Made by a program: the position numbers and the translations under genes. Shown here in pieces: positions 13,101-21,308 of a stretch of 64,000 bases of DNA. How positions within the stretch are numbered: position 1 is the first letter of the stretch; each line of letters opens with the position of its first letter. The notes under the pieces were generated by a model. The model was not told the DNA's origin, ran no database searches, and worked only from the letters and a program-made list of their open reading frames with translations. The stretch is from Trametopsis cervina (taxonomy: Eukaryota > Basidiomycota > Agaricomycetes > Polyporales > Irpicaceae), in NCBI GenBank assembly GCA_022385755.1, contig MU278382.1, positions 110,976 through 174,975 on the forward strand, given 5' to 3'.

Positions 13101-14259
13101 CCGATCTGTACTGTTGCCTGATTTCCTCAAAACACAAGAATCAGGGTACAGACCACCATATCTGCATCACACCCTCCAGATCCGTGCTCGCGAAAGGCTG
13201 CACAATAAAAGCAACACGGGTAAGGTTCCATGGCAGGTTCTGGATCACGTTAGAACAAGCAGTGTATCAAAAGCTCCCGACGTGGGCTTGGATGTGAACG
13301 GTGTTACAAAGCGTTCCAGATCCAAGCGTATGATCAGTAAAATGAATCCGGCGGACAGCATTATGGAAGACTTATACGCGTCCGGTAATGCGAGCGAGCC
13401 TATTCCATTAAAAGCTTTGCGATGGGACGCGGTAAATTGGAGTTGTGCGTATGATGCATTCCTCAATCTTATGTGGAATCTGTGGGTGCAGCGCGGTCAA
13501 CAGTGGTTTGAACAGGTTTTAGTACACAGTATAGAAATGCATAATCTTGCCGGACTGTTTGCTCAAGTCGATCTTGGTATATACCCTCTAGAAACTGTAC
13601 GGAGCACAGTGAGGGAGCGTTTGACTTTGAGCGACCCTCAAATGTTCCCTAACGTTGGGCATGTCTCTATTGCTGTTGACAATGTTTTCTCAGCTTTCTT
13701 ACCGTCCTCGTTTCCGTCTCTCTTCTTAACTCGCGCGTTTCTGAACTGCATGAATTGTGGTATCACCTCTGCTGCTGTTCACAACGTCGCCTGTCCTGTC
13801 ATATGGGAAAGTCAGGCCATCGAAGACTCTGCATCTCGTCAAGCTAGCCCATTAGGTATGAGTGGCATATTATCAGATTTATTACAATACGCGTTTTCCA
13901 TTCGCTGCACGGCTTGCCGACACCCAGTAGCTTCGCATGTGACGTTCTCCGATGTACCCCCACTGTTTATTGTGAATCTGAATAGAAGAACTACTAATCA
14001 CGTACCCTTCAATATTGAACGGTCACTCGTCATACCTACTACAGGCCATACCCAGAGAGTACTGTCTCTGTTTGGTATCGTATATTGGGGAGCAAATCAC
14101 TTTACCACGTGGGTCATCGATGTTAATGGCGATGTCTGGTACAATGACAGTGCCATCTCATCTATGGGTAGCCAATATAAACGCATAGGCTCGGTTGAAA
14201 CAGTGAGACTTGACCAGTGCGAGGGGCGTATGCCTCGCATTATAATGTATCGGGCATAG
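7192..14259 (+). CDS. Helitron Rep-helicase with C-terminal USP-like protease domain
   Basis: Rolling-circle transposase of the element: Rep nicks and joins single strands, the PIF1-type helicase unwinds DNA. The frame is one intact exon of 2355 codons; the start may be Met30 (7279, MSGGGRRTRH) rather than 7192. In order: a region like DUF6570 with CxxC pairs at 204/207 and 271/274; the Helitron N-terminal region from about residue 500; the HUH motif HLH at 750-752; the catalytic tyrosine pair Y929 and Y933 in AYVTDYVTK; a PIF1 helicase with Walker A GMAGTGKS (K1488), Walker B FLDE (D1560, E1561) and GDFAQLPP (about 1597-1604). The last 300 residues resemble a ubiquitin-specific protease: Cys2085 in NWSCAYDA, CxxC pairs 2186/2189 and 2239/2242, His2303 in GANHF, and WYND (Asp2319). 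No stop or frameshift interrupts it, so it could be active. Family assignment is strong; the protease call is moderate. Confidence 0.93.
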   Translation: MVIVPLLCIAYVYYCGRTQGACGTSGFISMSGGGRRTRHVATTTLAPYRVFSGALPLCTEVEFVGQHTDAEIYRLASSDIVAVEVPLATLALFVPFRDLVLLARRHRILISSTSRTIAGLARTLTAHKCDLSCSAVYSVFRRRGHSSEPPSPPIPQLHSAELGASPRPAPPQFPPRKLTPREIADKIANWTEALSPAKIAERPCAVCGQLTLLVKQSSVPMSELDLTHLAVPGVTRAERSRASDPIVELSGPILHQGGITQQDSQLIVHMCPPCLVAVRRHHIGRHSLANGIWLGDVPDALMSLNFVEQLLVAKYRHNICVVRVDKGQRKMSANAIVFPQPVVAVSRILPPARDEMDLCLAILFTGSAVPTPKDYTRTPLLVRHNKVVAALQWLKLNHIDYGDVELSYENMATYPVDEPPVAVLHRPTDGRLGGEMLAVYESSDDRGVETGPCPFAVHGITGTDFAQMSYQAKVAAAIKYFASGGAALAVSHGSRPSNTYEDLRLFPGMFPWLFPYGYGAMGNKLMQTKLPHAAHVRQLLLYADCRFAVDRYFPFIVFNQQQIRGSSYGGYAVTNKSNVDSVVQKIMDIDPAALDAIISRGEAGEFVRPETDAERACFELIQLIDQVNHYVPGSATNRKFQRNEIKSMIMQKGVPFWFITFSPTDFKHPICFYYCGMKIDLFSCDQKLPDYQERMCAIAQNPVACARFFDRIVLTFLSEILCYGKAEDGLFGLTESYYGTVESQGRLTLHLHILIWVKNSLSPQEVRDKIRENKTFAEEYTAWLESCHQGGYSTGTDVEIATVVEQLSQNPTESIPVPPPSDMTDADAESWLNEVRRITDCIVHLSNRHNSRHDKGCLRGNAPNTYCRANFPRMLYPQTLVDWVTGSVQLRHTDQWMNTFNIVLTYLIRCNTDVTCLMSSTQVRAIIAYVTDYVTKNSLKTHAVFETIKAVLDKKTDIVNEHATVKDAARTVLVKIVNGLTAKSESPGPMTCALLLGQPDHYTPESFRVCYWWPFAKYVENTAFCIATDSASQNTQEKVILSCKDGRIIARNQIQDYILRPTEHQCLSLYDFLCTTVVKKITKQHRPHAPHSGECSDVDMDASTDGEEDSGDEPSDNTNEDDVAEQNIRPGTQYYKFQPEHPLSTTHGVFFVKNPVLLNFVGGTLPRRDRGDREEYCRVMLTLFAPVGWRSGLDLKPDGRTWCEVFDGTVFDATHLYIMNNMNLLYECYDAKHDWAAQRREHGNNGSATLNGIGNFSEAVLQDVERFGNECDIGDQLLDVGILASACETPADFGRKTVRHMREFHEMTLLMKSAGAPISSVGSETVDPHHALSSFEAEGLSISTTNTSVSGTDDTMFPSRNSLEWDSILSSVRDAVLSERARPSIPALEDNLQDQRMAPQRVGNVPLCCDSTHGSVYVVTTKCMQWVDNATTVASSIDPHIALIKQVVDQFTLNSAQQRAFKIAATYLAHNDTTALRMYLAGMAGTGKSQVLHAIGTFLDLRGESCRFVVMAPTGSAAALIGGSTYHSMLGFGQSSGKQSMANLEKVRGRLTGVDVIFLDEISMFSLHDLYRISAQLCKALNVPEKSFGGLGVIVAGDFAQLPPVGKGSVPLYSDTVGSFSDGSTLRSQQNAMGKVLWHSFTTVVILRENMRIRSMCGEDIAFRRVLENMRYKSCTKEDIAVLRSRTANADDPELSLANSRFASVSMITAHNAQRDAINLHSLHRFARERGVSLSYFHSIDKWAGRDANSDASVKGANQKMQHLLWNLPPALTENRAGILPLCMGMPVLLKANKVTEISATNGAEATVVGWQAHWDTEHLYQHLDVVFVHLTAPPQPCKVPGLPRNVIPITTHTERINCTLPSDSSVRVSRTQVQLLPNFGMTDYASQGRTRHENVVHLEHCRGVLSVYTCLSRSSSLQGTLIVGRLDASKITGGLSGALRNEFYELELLDDITTKRWCEALPQALDVSTRSVLLPDFLKTQESGYRPPYLHHTLQIRARERLHNKSNTGKVPWQVLDHVRTSSVSKAPDVGLDVNGVTKRSRSKRMISKMNPADSIMEDLYASGNASEPIPLKALRWDAVNWSCAYDAFLNLMWNLWVQRGQQWFEQVLVHSIEMHNLAGLFAQVDLGIYPLETVRSTVRERLTLSDPQMFPNVGHVSIAVDNVFSAFLPSSFPSLFLTRAFLNCMNCGITSAAVHNVACPVIWESQAIEDSASRQASPLGMSGILSDLLQYAFSIRCTACRHPVASHVTFSDVPPLFIVNLNRRTTNHVPFNIERSLVIPTTGHTQRVLSLFGIVYWGANHFTTWVIDVNGDVWYNDSAISSMGSQYKRIGSVETVRLDQCEGRMPRIIMYRA

Positions 14260-14436
14260 GGCCTCTGTTACAACACAGTTGTCACCTTCTGCCCTTGCTG
14301 GTCTCTAAATCAACCATCCAGCGCACAACTTTCAGAGGGCTCGTATTATCGTTCATGAAGATCGACACTGATCAAGACCCTAGCCTAATGAGAATCTCGC
14401 ATTCTACATGTTGACAATTGTCATACCCAGAACATA

Positions 14437-15710
14437 TTATGCATCAGTAAGTATTTCATCGTCGTCAATAACCGCTTCCCCGCCAACAACAAAACCTCCA
14501 TCCGCAACTTCCATTGCTACTTCTACTTCGTTATGCACCGTCACCGTAGGCACCAAGCCCAACGCCTAACAAAGAGCCATAGTTAACACAAGGAGCGACA
14601 AAAAACAGTAGTGACTTACCGCCATTTCTGCGGCAGCACGCAAACGGAACACTTGCTGGGGCTGTAGCTGAATCGAGATGTCTTTACGGCCAGACTTGTG
14701 CGTAATGACTATTTTGAGCGTTGCAGCGACGTCCACAAAATCGCCTCGTCGGATCGCAAGATACCTTGCAGGCCTGAGCACACCGTCGTTGTCTTGTACA
14801 CCACAGCGAATCTGGTGTGTCACACGCCACATGGACTCCACGCGAGCTAGACGTCCATCTTGGTCGTCCATGTGGTGAATCGCGACAGCGGGAGGTCCAA
14901 CTTGACCAGGAGTTACCTTCAAGTGTGATAGTCAACAATGAAAAGCTCTGTTGAGAAGCCCTGCAAATGAACTCACCTTGACAAACACTTCTCTCGAGAA
15001 TACTAACGTATTTGCAGCCACATGCCCCGCTTCCCTAGTAGGACGACAGTGTAATGATGCATAAACATATTCACGTAGGCCCCCAAGCTGAATTTGCATT
15101 GCGTCGAACGCGTCATTGCCCGCAATTCCTTTCAGTACAAGCCGTTGCCCAGCTTTGGCACAATTCAGGACGTTCCTACGTCGGATTATAGCTTCATGGT
15201 TTCCTCGAAGCAAAGCATTGACGTACCCATTCCAATTCCCAGCCGGACTCAACGCCGCATCTTGAACTACTCCTTGGAACCTGAACACAGGTTCCAACAC
15301 GGCGTTTCCAGCTCGTGGAGATACCTCAGGAGTGAACGCGAGCTTGTGTTCAGTGCGTCCCATTCCACGAGAGGGCTGACGGAAGGTGTAGTAGGTCTTG
15401 ACAAGATCATCGAATGTCTCGGGGACCAACTGGTGCCTGTGCAAATCCAACACATCTCGCGTGTCTGTGCCTGCGCTACCAATTTGGTGGGGCCATAAAC
15501 TACGGACGAGCACACCGTTCGCTGTAGAAGCTTCAGCGTTAGGCAACTGTTGTCAGGGTGTGCACTTACTGCAAAAAAACGACATGGGTACAGAGGATAG
15601 TTTCTCACGAGGAGGACGACATCCGTCCTTGGTCTATATGCAGGTTCGCCGCGGCCAACAGGGACTATGTTTAATAATATTTCAATTTTATCCTGCTCCA
15701 CGATCGACAT
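14437..15710 (-). CDS. Helentron accessory protein 1, possibly OB-fold/ssDNA-binding
   Basis: I splice four exons: 15609-15710, 14977-15546, 14620-14916 and 14437-14565. They sum to 1098 nt with phases that agree (365 residues, start MSIVEQDKIE, end DEILTDA). I do not recognise the family by name. The C-terminal half shows alternating hydrophobic strands such as RRGDFVDVAATLKIVITHK and QLQPQQVFRLRAA, which would suit a small beta-barrel. It is divergent from 15850-17277, 139 bp apart, and the two proteins share a similar ending (MW/IW followed by a GDFVDV / NDIVML strand), suggesting an old duplication. Plant Helitrons often encode RPA-like proteins, so an ssDNA-binding helper of the Rep-helicase is a reasonable guess, not shown. 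The gene lies convergent to the transposase gene, 178 bp from its stop. Confidence 0.6.
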
Positions 15711-15849
15711 AGTACGTTTGAGTTCGCAAACTTTCGATCGGGTGCACCATTTTTGTTTTTGGGGCACTGCTGGATACGGATGGTCGCCCGGAGCACAGTG
15801 GACTCTATTTAATCTGCGCAACGACCCACCTTCTTCCCACACATCGAAC
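15711..15849. promoter_or_regulatory. Shared promoter between divergent accessory genes
   Basis: Only 139 bp separate the two start codons. The interval contains a TATTTAAT string near 15807-15814 and a pyrimidine-rich stretch before the plus-strand ATG (CCACCTTCTTCCC). A bidirectional promoter is the simplest explanation and would co-express the pair. Confidence 0.4.
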
Positions 15850-17277
15850 ATGAACTCGCGTTCCAAAGCCAAAGCTAGCAAACGAGTTTCTTCTCCCTCT
15901 CTGACAGATACTGCGGGTGATGCTAAACGGCCTCGTCTGGAGGCTGGTGCTGTTCGTGAGATCGAAAGGTAAGCAGTGCATGCCATAGATGAACAAGTGC
16001 TGACTCTTTTTTAGTGCTGTTACGTGGGTTCCCGACAAATTCTTTATCTCGGGAACGTCTGGTGGGGCTGAAGGAAACAGTCAGCCATCAGGTAATTCGC
16101 CCGCAGATGACGGGTCGGGGGACTCCACGTTATCAAACAGTTCTTCCAACCACCCTTCGCAGTTACACGGGAGTTTGGGAGATGCCGGATCGTCACCGCA
16201 ACAGTACGCATATTACGCAGCTCATACATTCGCCGACCTCATCCTTTCACAGAGCGCAAGTGGGTGACAGTGTTGTACCAGGCCGCACGGTATTTGGAGA
16301 TCTGCCTGACGGAAATCAGAGGTGTGTGTATAAATATTGAGGATGGCAGTTAGTTGACGCAGTATACAGTCAATCCACCTCGAAGGGCAAGCAAACCGGT
16401 GTGGTAGATGAACCCGGGGATATGAAGAACTCAGTCGACATTACCGAGTTTCATTTTCCGGCCAGGATTGCCGACAAGAACGTGCAGTACGTACTTTTGT
16501 TGTCTGCTCGCGAAAGTACCCCTGACGTCGTTGCAGACTGTTCACAGCTGCCGCATCCTCAGTCGACACAAGAAACCATGTGTATCCCATCAACGCTGTA
16601 CCTCGCTCGGTCACATGGGGCAAGAAGACTCCGGCACTCGCTAAGTTTCTTTGCGTTGCCGACAGCGTGATCACCGTCAAAATAGTAGGCACAGTCACAA
16701 GCGTTTACTTTTACGATCGTACAGGTTCCCCTGCGGAACGGGTCAGTATTGGTATTCGTCCTCTGAGACAATGTGACAGTATCGCCGCTCAGAAATATCT
16801 TGAGTCATGCTCCACCGGTAAACGTAAGCAGTGCCTTATTTGGTTTTCTCTGCGATCCTTGCTGACAACCATGCAGGTGCGAACGTTGACAATGACGAAT
16901 TCGTCCTGTACGCAAGCAAATATTGTACGAAGACTGTTCGTGGAGAGGTCAAACCGCAGGTAACTAACATGTCGATACCTGGTATGTGTGTTCCTGACTT
17001 AAACATGCAGATCTACCGGTTCGAGAACATATGGGATGGGACCCGTTGCGTCGACAGCATCACCACGCGCGTGAAGACTGGGGGCCCCGAAAGCATCACC
17101 GTCAATGACATCGTGATGCTAGAAGTTCGTCTGTTCCGATGGAAGAACACGTCTGCTGGACCCTCGTCTGGCTGGACATCTTTCACCGCGGGATTTCAGC
17201 TGGAGGGCGCAACTCTTATGGTTGAAGATGAAGATTCACAAGCGAGTGACAACGAGGGTATGGGAGCGGCATTCTAA
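15850..17277 (+). CDS. Helentron accessory protein 2, paralogue of accessory protein 1
   Basis: I splice six exons: 15850-15968, 16015-16259, 16363-16486, 16537-16823, 16877-16959 and 17011-17277, summing to 1125 nt (374 residues) with consistent phases. The second intron (16260-16362, 103 nt) is the least certain. The N-terminus is basic and Ser/Lys-rich (MNSRSKAKASKRVSS), like a nuclear localisation region, followed by a Gly/Ser/Asn-rich linker. The C-terminal half has strand-rich segments (SVITVKIVGTVTSVYFYD; ITVNDIVMLEVRLFRWK; FTAGFQLEGATLM) that parallel the end of accessory protein 1. The tail is acidic. Function is not known; an ssDNA-binding or replication-helper role is inferred from position beside the Rep-helicase and from the OB-like strand pattern. 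Confidence 0.6.
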
Positions 17278-18003
17278 CCATATGTGATTACGAGGCTCTG
17301 TCGAATACGTTAGCACTACTGTCTCGTAGATGGTCATGTAGTGTTGCCAATCACAATTGCGTCTCGCTGTTCCCGCCCTTTGTGCTCTACGACCATTAGG
17401 CTGTTAAAACGTAGCGGAGTTACCCCGGAGGCGACTGAGCGGTATGCATTGGTTTCATTGCACACACTCCTTCGAAGTCTCGTCGAAAATTGTTTTCCAT
17501 TACAGTTCGGAGATGTTGTGGGTCAAATGCAATTTTGCCCGGAGCGATCGTAACCGGATGTGCTACTTTTTCACCTTTGCGTTCGGCTGATCGAATATTA
17601 AAATCTCCCTGTGTTGTAGGAACTCAGCAGTCCGTGGCAGCATCTTATAGCATTCTACCTCTATATGATGGTTAACATGGTGTTCAACAGAACGTCGCGC
17701 ACTACCCGTGGCCGTGTACAAGGCATTGATGTGGTATAACCGTGGAGTCCGGTGATTGCTTGAGTCATTTCCAAGACCTCCCCGATCCTTGCAGTTTAAA
17801 GTTTGGGGCATGTATTCAGCAACCCGGCTTTGCTACTTAGCATCCGTCAAAGAATGGACGGGCCAAACTGATTCCTGTTGGATATATCAGCAGCACCAAA
17901 ATAGGTCTGCCGCTTTTATCGACGCTGGTAAATACTGAGGATTTCAGCAGTTAGGACGTGAGGATCGAGTCCGTTGTTAAGCATATCTTGCCCGTGAGTT
18001 CGT
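17278..18003. other. Intergenic, nothing recognised
   Basis: Frames of up to about 80 codons occur on both strands (17341-17553 plus; 17563-17811 minus) but show no motif and no neighbouring paralogue. It may contain promoter sequence of the following nucleotidyltransferase-like gene, whose true start is uncertain. Confidence 0.4.
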
Positions 18004-19258
18004 GTGAAGCTCGTGTGCAAAATGATCCCTAACGTCCAGGTGTTTCAGGTCTGGTTCCGTCATTCGATGCTGGTCGCACTGCTGGTGAACTACGGGCTGG
18101 CCCACTGTATCTTCTCATACTGTGGACCGGTGGCAATCTTCAAGGTTCGACGGACGAGTCGGATCCTCGCAGACGTGGTCGAGCAATACCTGAGATCCGC
18201 ATTCAATATCGAGCGGTCGCTCACGGCCTTTTTCGAAGATGTCCGAGGATTTCGACGTTTGCAAAGACGGGCGGGATTACTCATCTCCGGCTCATTCGCT
18301 CTACAGTTTTTTGGTCGAGTAAATTATCCCGAGGCCGATCTGGATTTGTTTCTGCCCATGCACGCACGGCAGGAGGTGGCCATGTGACTGCAGGAACAAG
18401 GATATGAGTTTCGACCGACTCGGACGCAGGCTCAGGACGCGCACACAGTCTTGCGTGCGGATGAGCATGGAGCTGTTAACGGGGACTACGGTTACCCAAC
18501 CAATGGAATCTTTGCCGTGCTCAGTTTCGAAAAAACCGTCAAGGCAGGTCAACAGCGCAACGTCGTGCAGTTGATCGTTGCATGGCGCGCTCCGATGGAA
18601 ATAATACTCGGTTTTCATTCTAGTGCGTGTGCATATACCTGGTAGCTTGCCTTACTGATGATTCTGCCTTAGCATGTGTCCTCAACGTGATTACAGCCGA
18701 CACAGCGTATGCAATGTATCCCTGGTCGACTTTTGAAGACATGAACAACCTTGTTCTCATCGATACTCCATCGCAAATAACTCCACTGGCAAAATATGCG
18801 CGACGAGGGTGGGCTTTAACCCGTGAACTGCATTTCCCGCAATTCGAACTGGATTTACCTTCGCGGTCGATGCAAGACTATCGTACGTGGAGGATAGGTC
18901 TTCATACCGGACCTTCATCAGTGCAATCTCACGACGTCCATCCCGCTGCGATCACTTCATGGAGATTAGAGCGCGATTTGTCACTACGCCCCCATGTCAG
19001 CTTTCACGTGGTGGCTGACCATGCCCGCTTATTTCCACTTGTCGTTTCTGATCATTCACTGGTCGACCTCTTGCGACGAATACTCAACTATCCCACTCCC
19101 TCGTCCTCAAATCGACTATACTTTTGGCCATCTCAACAAACGGAACAGTCAAGGTAAAGCAATCGCTTCCTCTCAGGTTTTAATTGACCATGCTTCACAG
19201 TACTACTCAGAACATTGTGAAACTCGTCAAAGCATGGCTGACAGACTGGTCAAGATAG
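18004..19258 (+). pseudogene. Nucleotidyltransferase-like gene with one in-frame stop
   Basis: Three exons, 18004-18622, 18673-19153 and 19201-19258, join in phase (386 codons) and end TDWSR. The protein shows the nucleotidyltransferase-fold signature: GS at residues 96-97 (LLISGSFALQFF) followed by DLD at 112-114 (EADLDLFLP). After the first intron comes FHSTCVLN...AYAMYPWSTFE, an ending I recognise from many Agaricomycete hypothetical proteins of this type. A TGA at 18385-18387 interrupts codon 128 (EVAM-stop-LQEQGYEF), while the frame on both sides stays clearly coding. A single base change, probably from Trp TGG, explains it. Otherwise it would be a recoded stop or a sequencing error. The start is not certain and may lie in an upstream exon. 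It is cargo within the Helentron. Confidence 0.72.
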
Positions 19259-19525
19259 AATGCGCGTTATGTACTAACTCGATGGTACGTGATAACCCCT
19301 TGCATGCCAACCTGTAACTAAACCTACTTCTACAGTCGTGCTTGGACCAGGCTTGTACGACGAGCTTGTGCGTATGAGTGCATAGATATTTATGTAGTAG
19401 CTTCATTCAACTTACATGATTGCGCGCAACACGGTTGAACGTATCGAGTAACATGCGTGAAAATTTCACGCGGTGTATTGTTATCGGCGCAGGAACTTGA
19501 GGCTGGTGGATGAGCTATGAACGTG

Positions 19526-19801
19526 TTAACAGATGAGTGAGTACAGATGTAACGATACGATAAAAACGCGCACTGCGAGCGACCTACCCGATTTCCGACA
19601 ATACTGCTCTATGTATTGCTCAACTTCGGTCGGTGTCACTTGACGTGTTGAGCCTTGATCAGCGTTATGAAGGGGGGATGGTAAATAGGTAGCGAATGCT
19701 ATGCAGGGTAATTGAGTACACAGAAACCGTCGTGTTGAATTGCCTACTAATAACACGAAACATTCTGGAATGCGAACAATGACTTGAGCGAGGTGCGCCA
19801 T
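19526..19801 (-). CDS. Small hypothetical protein, doubtful
   Basis: A 91-codon frame starting MAHLAQVIVR lies between the nucleotidyltransferase-like gene and the first F-box gene, on the opposite strand. It contains a hydrophilic segment TPTEVEQYIEQYCRKSGRS that looks protein-like, and a GGTAGG near its end could be a splice donor to a further exon. No family is recognised. The rest of 19259-19989 shows nothing. Confidence 0.22.
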   Translation of the reverse strand: MAHLAQVIVRIPECFVLLVGNSTRRFLCTQLPCIAFATYLPSPLHNADQGSTRQVTPTEVEQYIEQYCRKSGRSLAVRVFIVSLHLYSLIC

Positions 19802-19989
19802 ATTGTCTTGGCAAAGCGAAAGGCATTTGTAGGTGTAAGGACTTTCTTCCTCAGCGTATTCAGGCGAATGCACCCTTCCTTTTATAAGAGGCCAGATTTG
19901 GCATTGAAAAGACAGGTATGCCGTGGCGATCGTGCGGCAAGACGGCCGAATGAAAAAATGAAAAACCGACGTGAAACGATGAGGCCGGT

Positions 19990-21237
19990 ATGGAAGGGAT
20001 AAATACTCCCCACTGTAAATCACTCCCCAGCGACGACATGGAGCGATTATCCCCTCGGGCGTTGGCTAACATTGCCTCGATGATCTCATACAACGACCTT
20101 CTTACTTTACATGCTACATCGAGCTTTCTATGGAGGTCTTGCAGACCTCTCGTATTTGCCAAGCTTCGCTTACAAGGGAACACCGCAAAGCTGGAAGAGC
20201 TATGTGAATGGTTGGAGGAGAACCCGGGGGTTGCCCAAACAGTTATGCAGCTCCACATCTCTGGTCGTAAACGACGCCGTCCTTACCCACTGAACACTGC
20301 AAGCCCTTCACTTACTTCGGCAGAAGTTGCAAGCGTAGTGCGCCTACTACCTTGCCTCAACCGCTTAGTGCTATCCTGGCTGGTCGTACCGTCAACGAGC
20401 ACAGCATGGCCCATCGCACACGGTGTCACCCAGTTCTTCTTCCACCATGTCGACTTTCCAACCAACGTGCTCAACACATTACATAATTTCTGCGAGCTTA
20501 ACCTTTCAATTGTCACTTTGGATTGCGTTCGTTTACTGCTCGACAGCCCTGTCTATCACCAGCTATCATTCGCAACAAAAACCCTCCATGTCATTCTTTC
20601 TGCGCAGGGGGAAAATCTAGGCAACATCATTGCTGTTCGGGGCATAGAAACCCTGATATGCGAGAACATCACTCCTGGCAACGTTGACTGGTTCGCTCAC
20701 GTGGTAGCTGAAAATTGCGCCACTTTACGATGCCTGAAGTTGGTCGAGGCAAGCCACAAGTCAGGTATGTGCCAGGCGTGTTTAATGACCGTGACTAATC
20801 TTTCGCATGTAGCATTTACTGCAGTTTGGCCGAAGTTACCTTTCGCCAGTTGTCATGGGCTGCAAGTGATGACCATTGGCATGCCGCTGAACGTCTGGGA
20901 TGACCGAACGGACAGTCGATCAATCGCGGAGAGCTTGAGTGTCCTCATTGCAGGGCTGCCTTCGACGTTGTCATCTTTGTCAATTGAGTTGGATTGTCGT
21001 GGATGGTATGGCGTACCGTCATATGCAAGCATCATCGAGAAGATACCTTGGAAGGGGGTGTTGGAAGCAATCGCGGGCTTGCCAGGTTTGCGTGAACTGC
21101 AGTGGGTGATGATGATAAAACGCATGGAACCATTCCAGAGAAGTGATATAGCGGCCGTAGAATACATCTTAGGTATAGATCAAAGACAGGGCGATGAACG
21201 CACCTTAGCAGTTTCACTTGCTTACACAAGTGGCTGA
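19990..21237 (+). CDS. F-box-like protein with LRR-like region
   Basis: The frame encodes up to 415 residues. Near the start, LSPRALANIASMISYNDLLTLHATSSFLWRS follows the F-box pattern (hydrophobic-Pro motif, then Leu/Ser/Cys-rich helices), which in eukaryotes binds Skp1 and recruits targets to SCF ubiquitin ligases. The rest has irregular leucine-rich segments (LLPCLNRLVLSWL, FCELNLSIVTLDCVRLLL, LPSTLSSLSIEL), as in many Agaricomycete F-box proteins. A 48-nt in-frame intron with GTATGT donor, CTAAT branch site and TAG acceptor probably lies at 20765-20812, giving about 399 residues. The start may be 19990 or the second Met at 20038. It is carried inside the Helentron next to a second, related gene. 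Agaricomycete genomes hold hundreds of such genes, so capture from the host is plausible. Confidence 0.7.
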   Translation: MEGINTPHCKSLPSDDMERLSPRALANIASMISYNDLLTLHATSSFLWRSCRPLVFAKLRLQGNTAKLEELCEWLEENPGVAQTVMQLHISGRKRRRPYPLNTASPSLTSAEVASVVRLLPCLNRLVLSWLVVPSTSTAWPIAHGVTQFFFHHVDFPTNVLNTLHNFCELNLSIVTLDCVRLLLDSPVYHQLSFATKTLHVILSAQGENLGNIIAVRGIETLICENITPGNVDWFAHVVAENCATLRCLKLVEASHKSGMCQACLMTVTNLSHVAFTAVWPKLPFASCHGLQVMTIGMPLNVWDDRTDSRSIAESLSVLIAGLPSTLSSLSIELDCRGWYGVPSYASIIEKIPWKGVLEAIAGLPGLRELQWVMMIKRMEPFQRSDIAAVEYILGIDQRQGDERTLAVSLAYTSG

Positions 21238-21308
21238 CATGGCAGTTCTTTCTCGTACATCTATTATAGAATGCATGTTACACATTTTCAACGCCCTCAA
21301 ACACCATC

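Noticed and set aside
16260..16362. A separate exon encoding DSVVPGRTVFGDLPDG in accessory gene 2
   Set aside because: Its frame does not connect to either neighbour with acceptable splice sites; treated as intron, though transcripts could change this.
18385..18387. TGA read as selenocysteine or programmed readthrough
   Set aside because: Fungi of this group are not known to use selenocysteine, and no motif around the stop suggests recoding; a point mutation is simpler.
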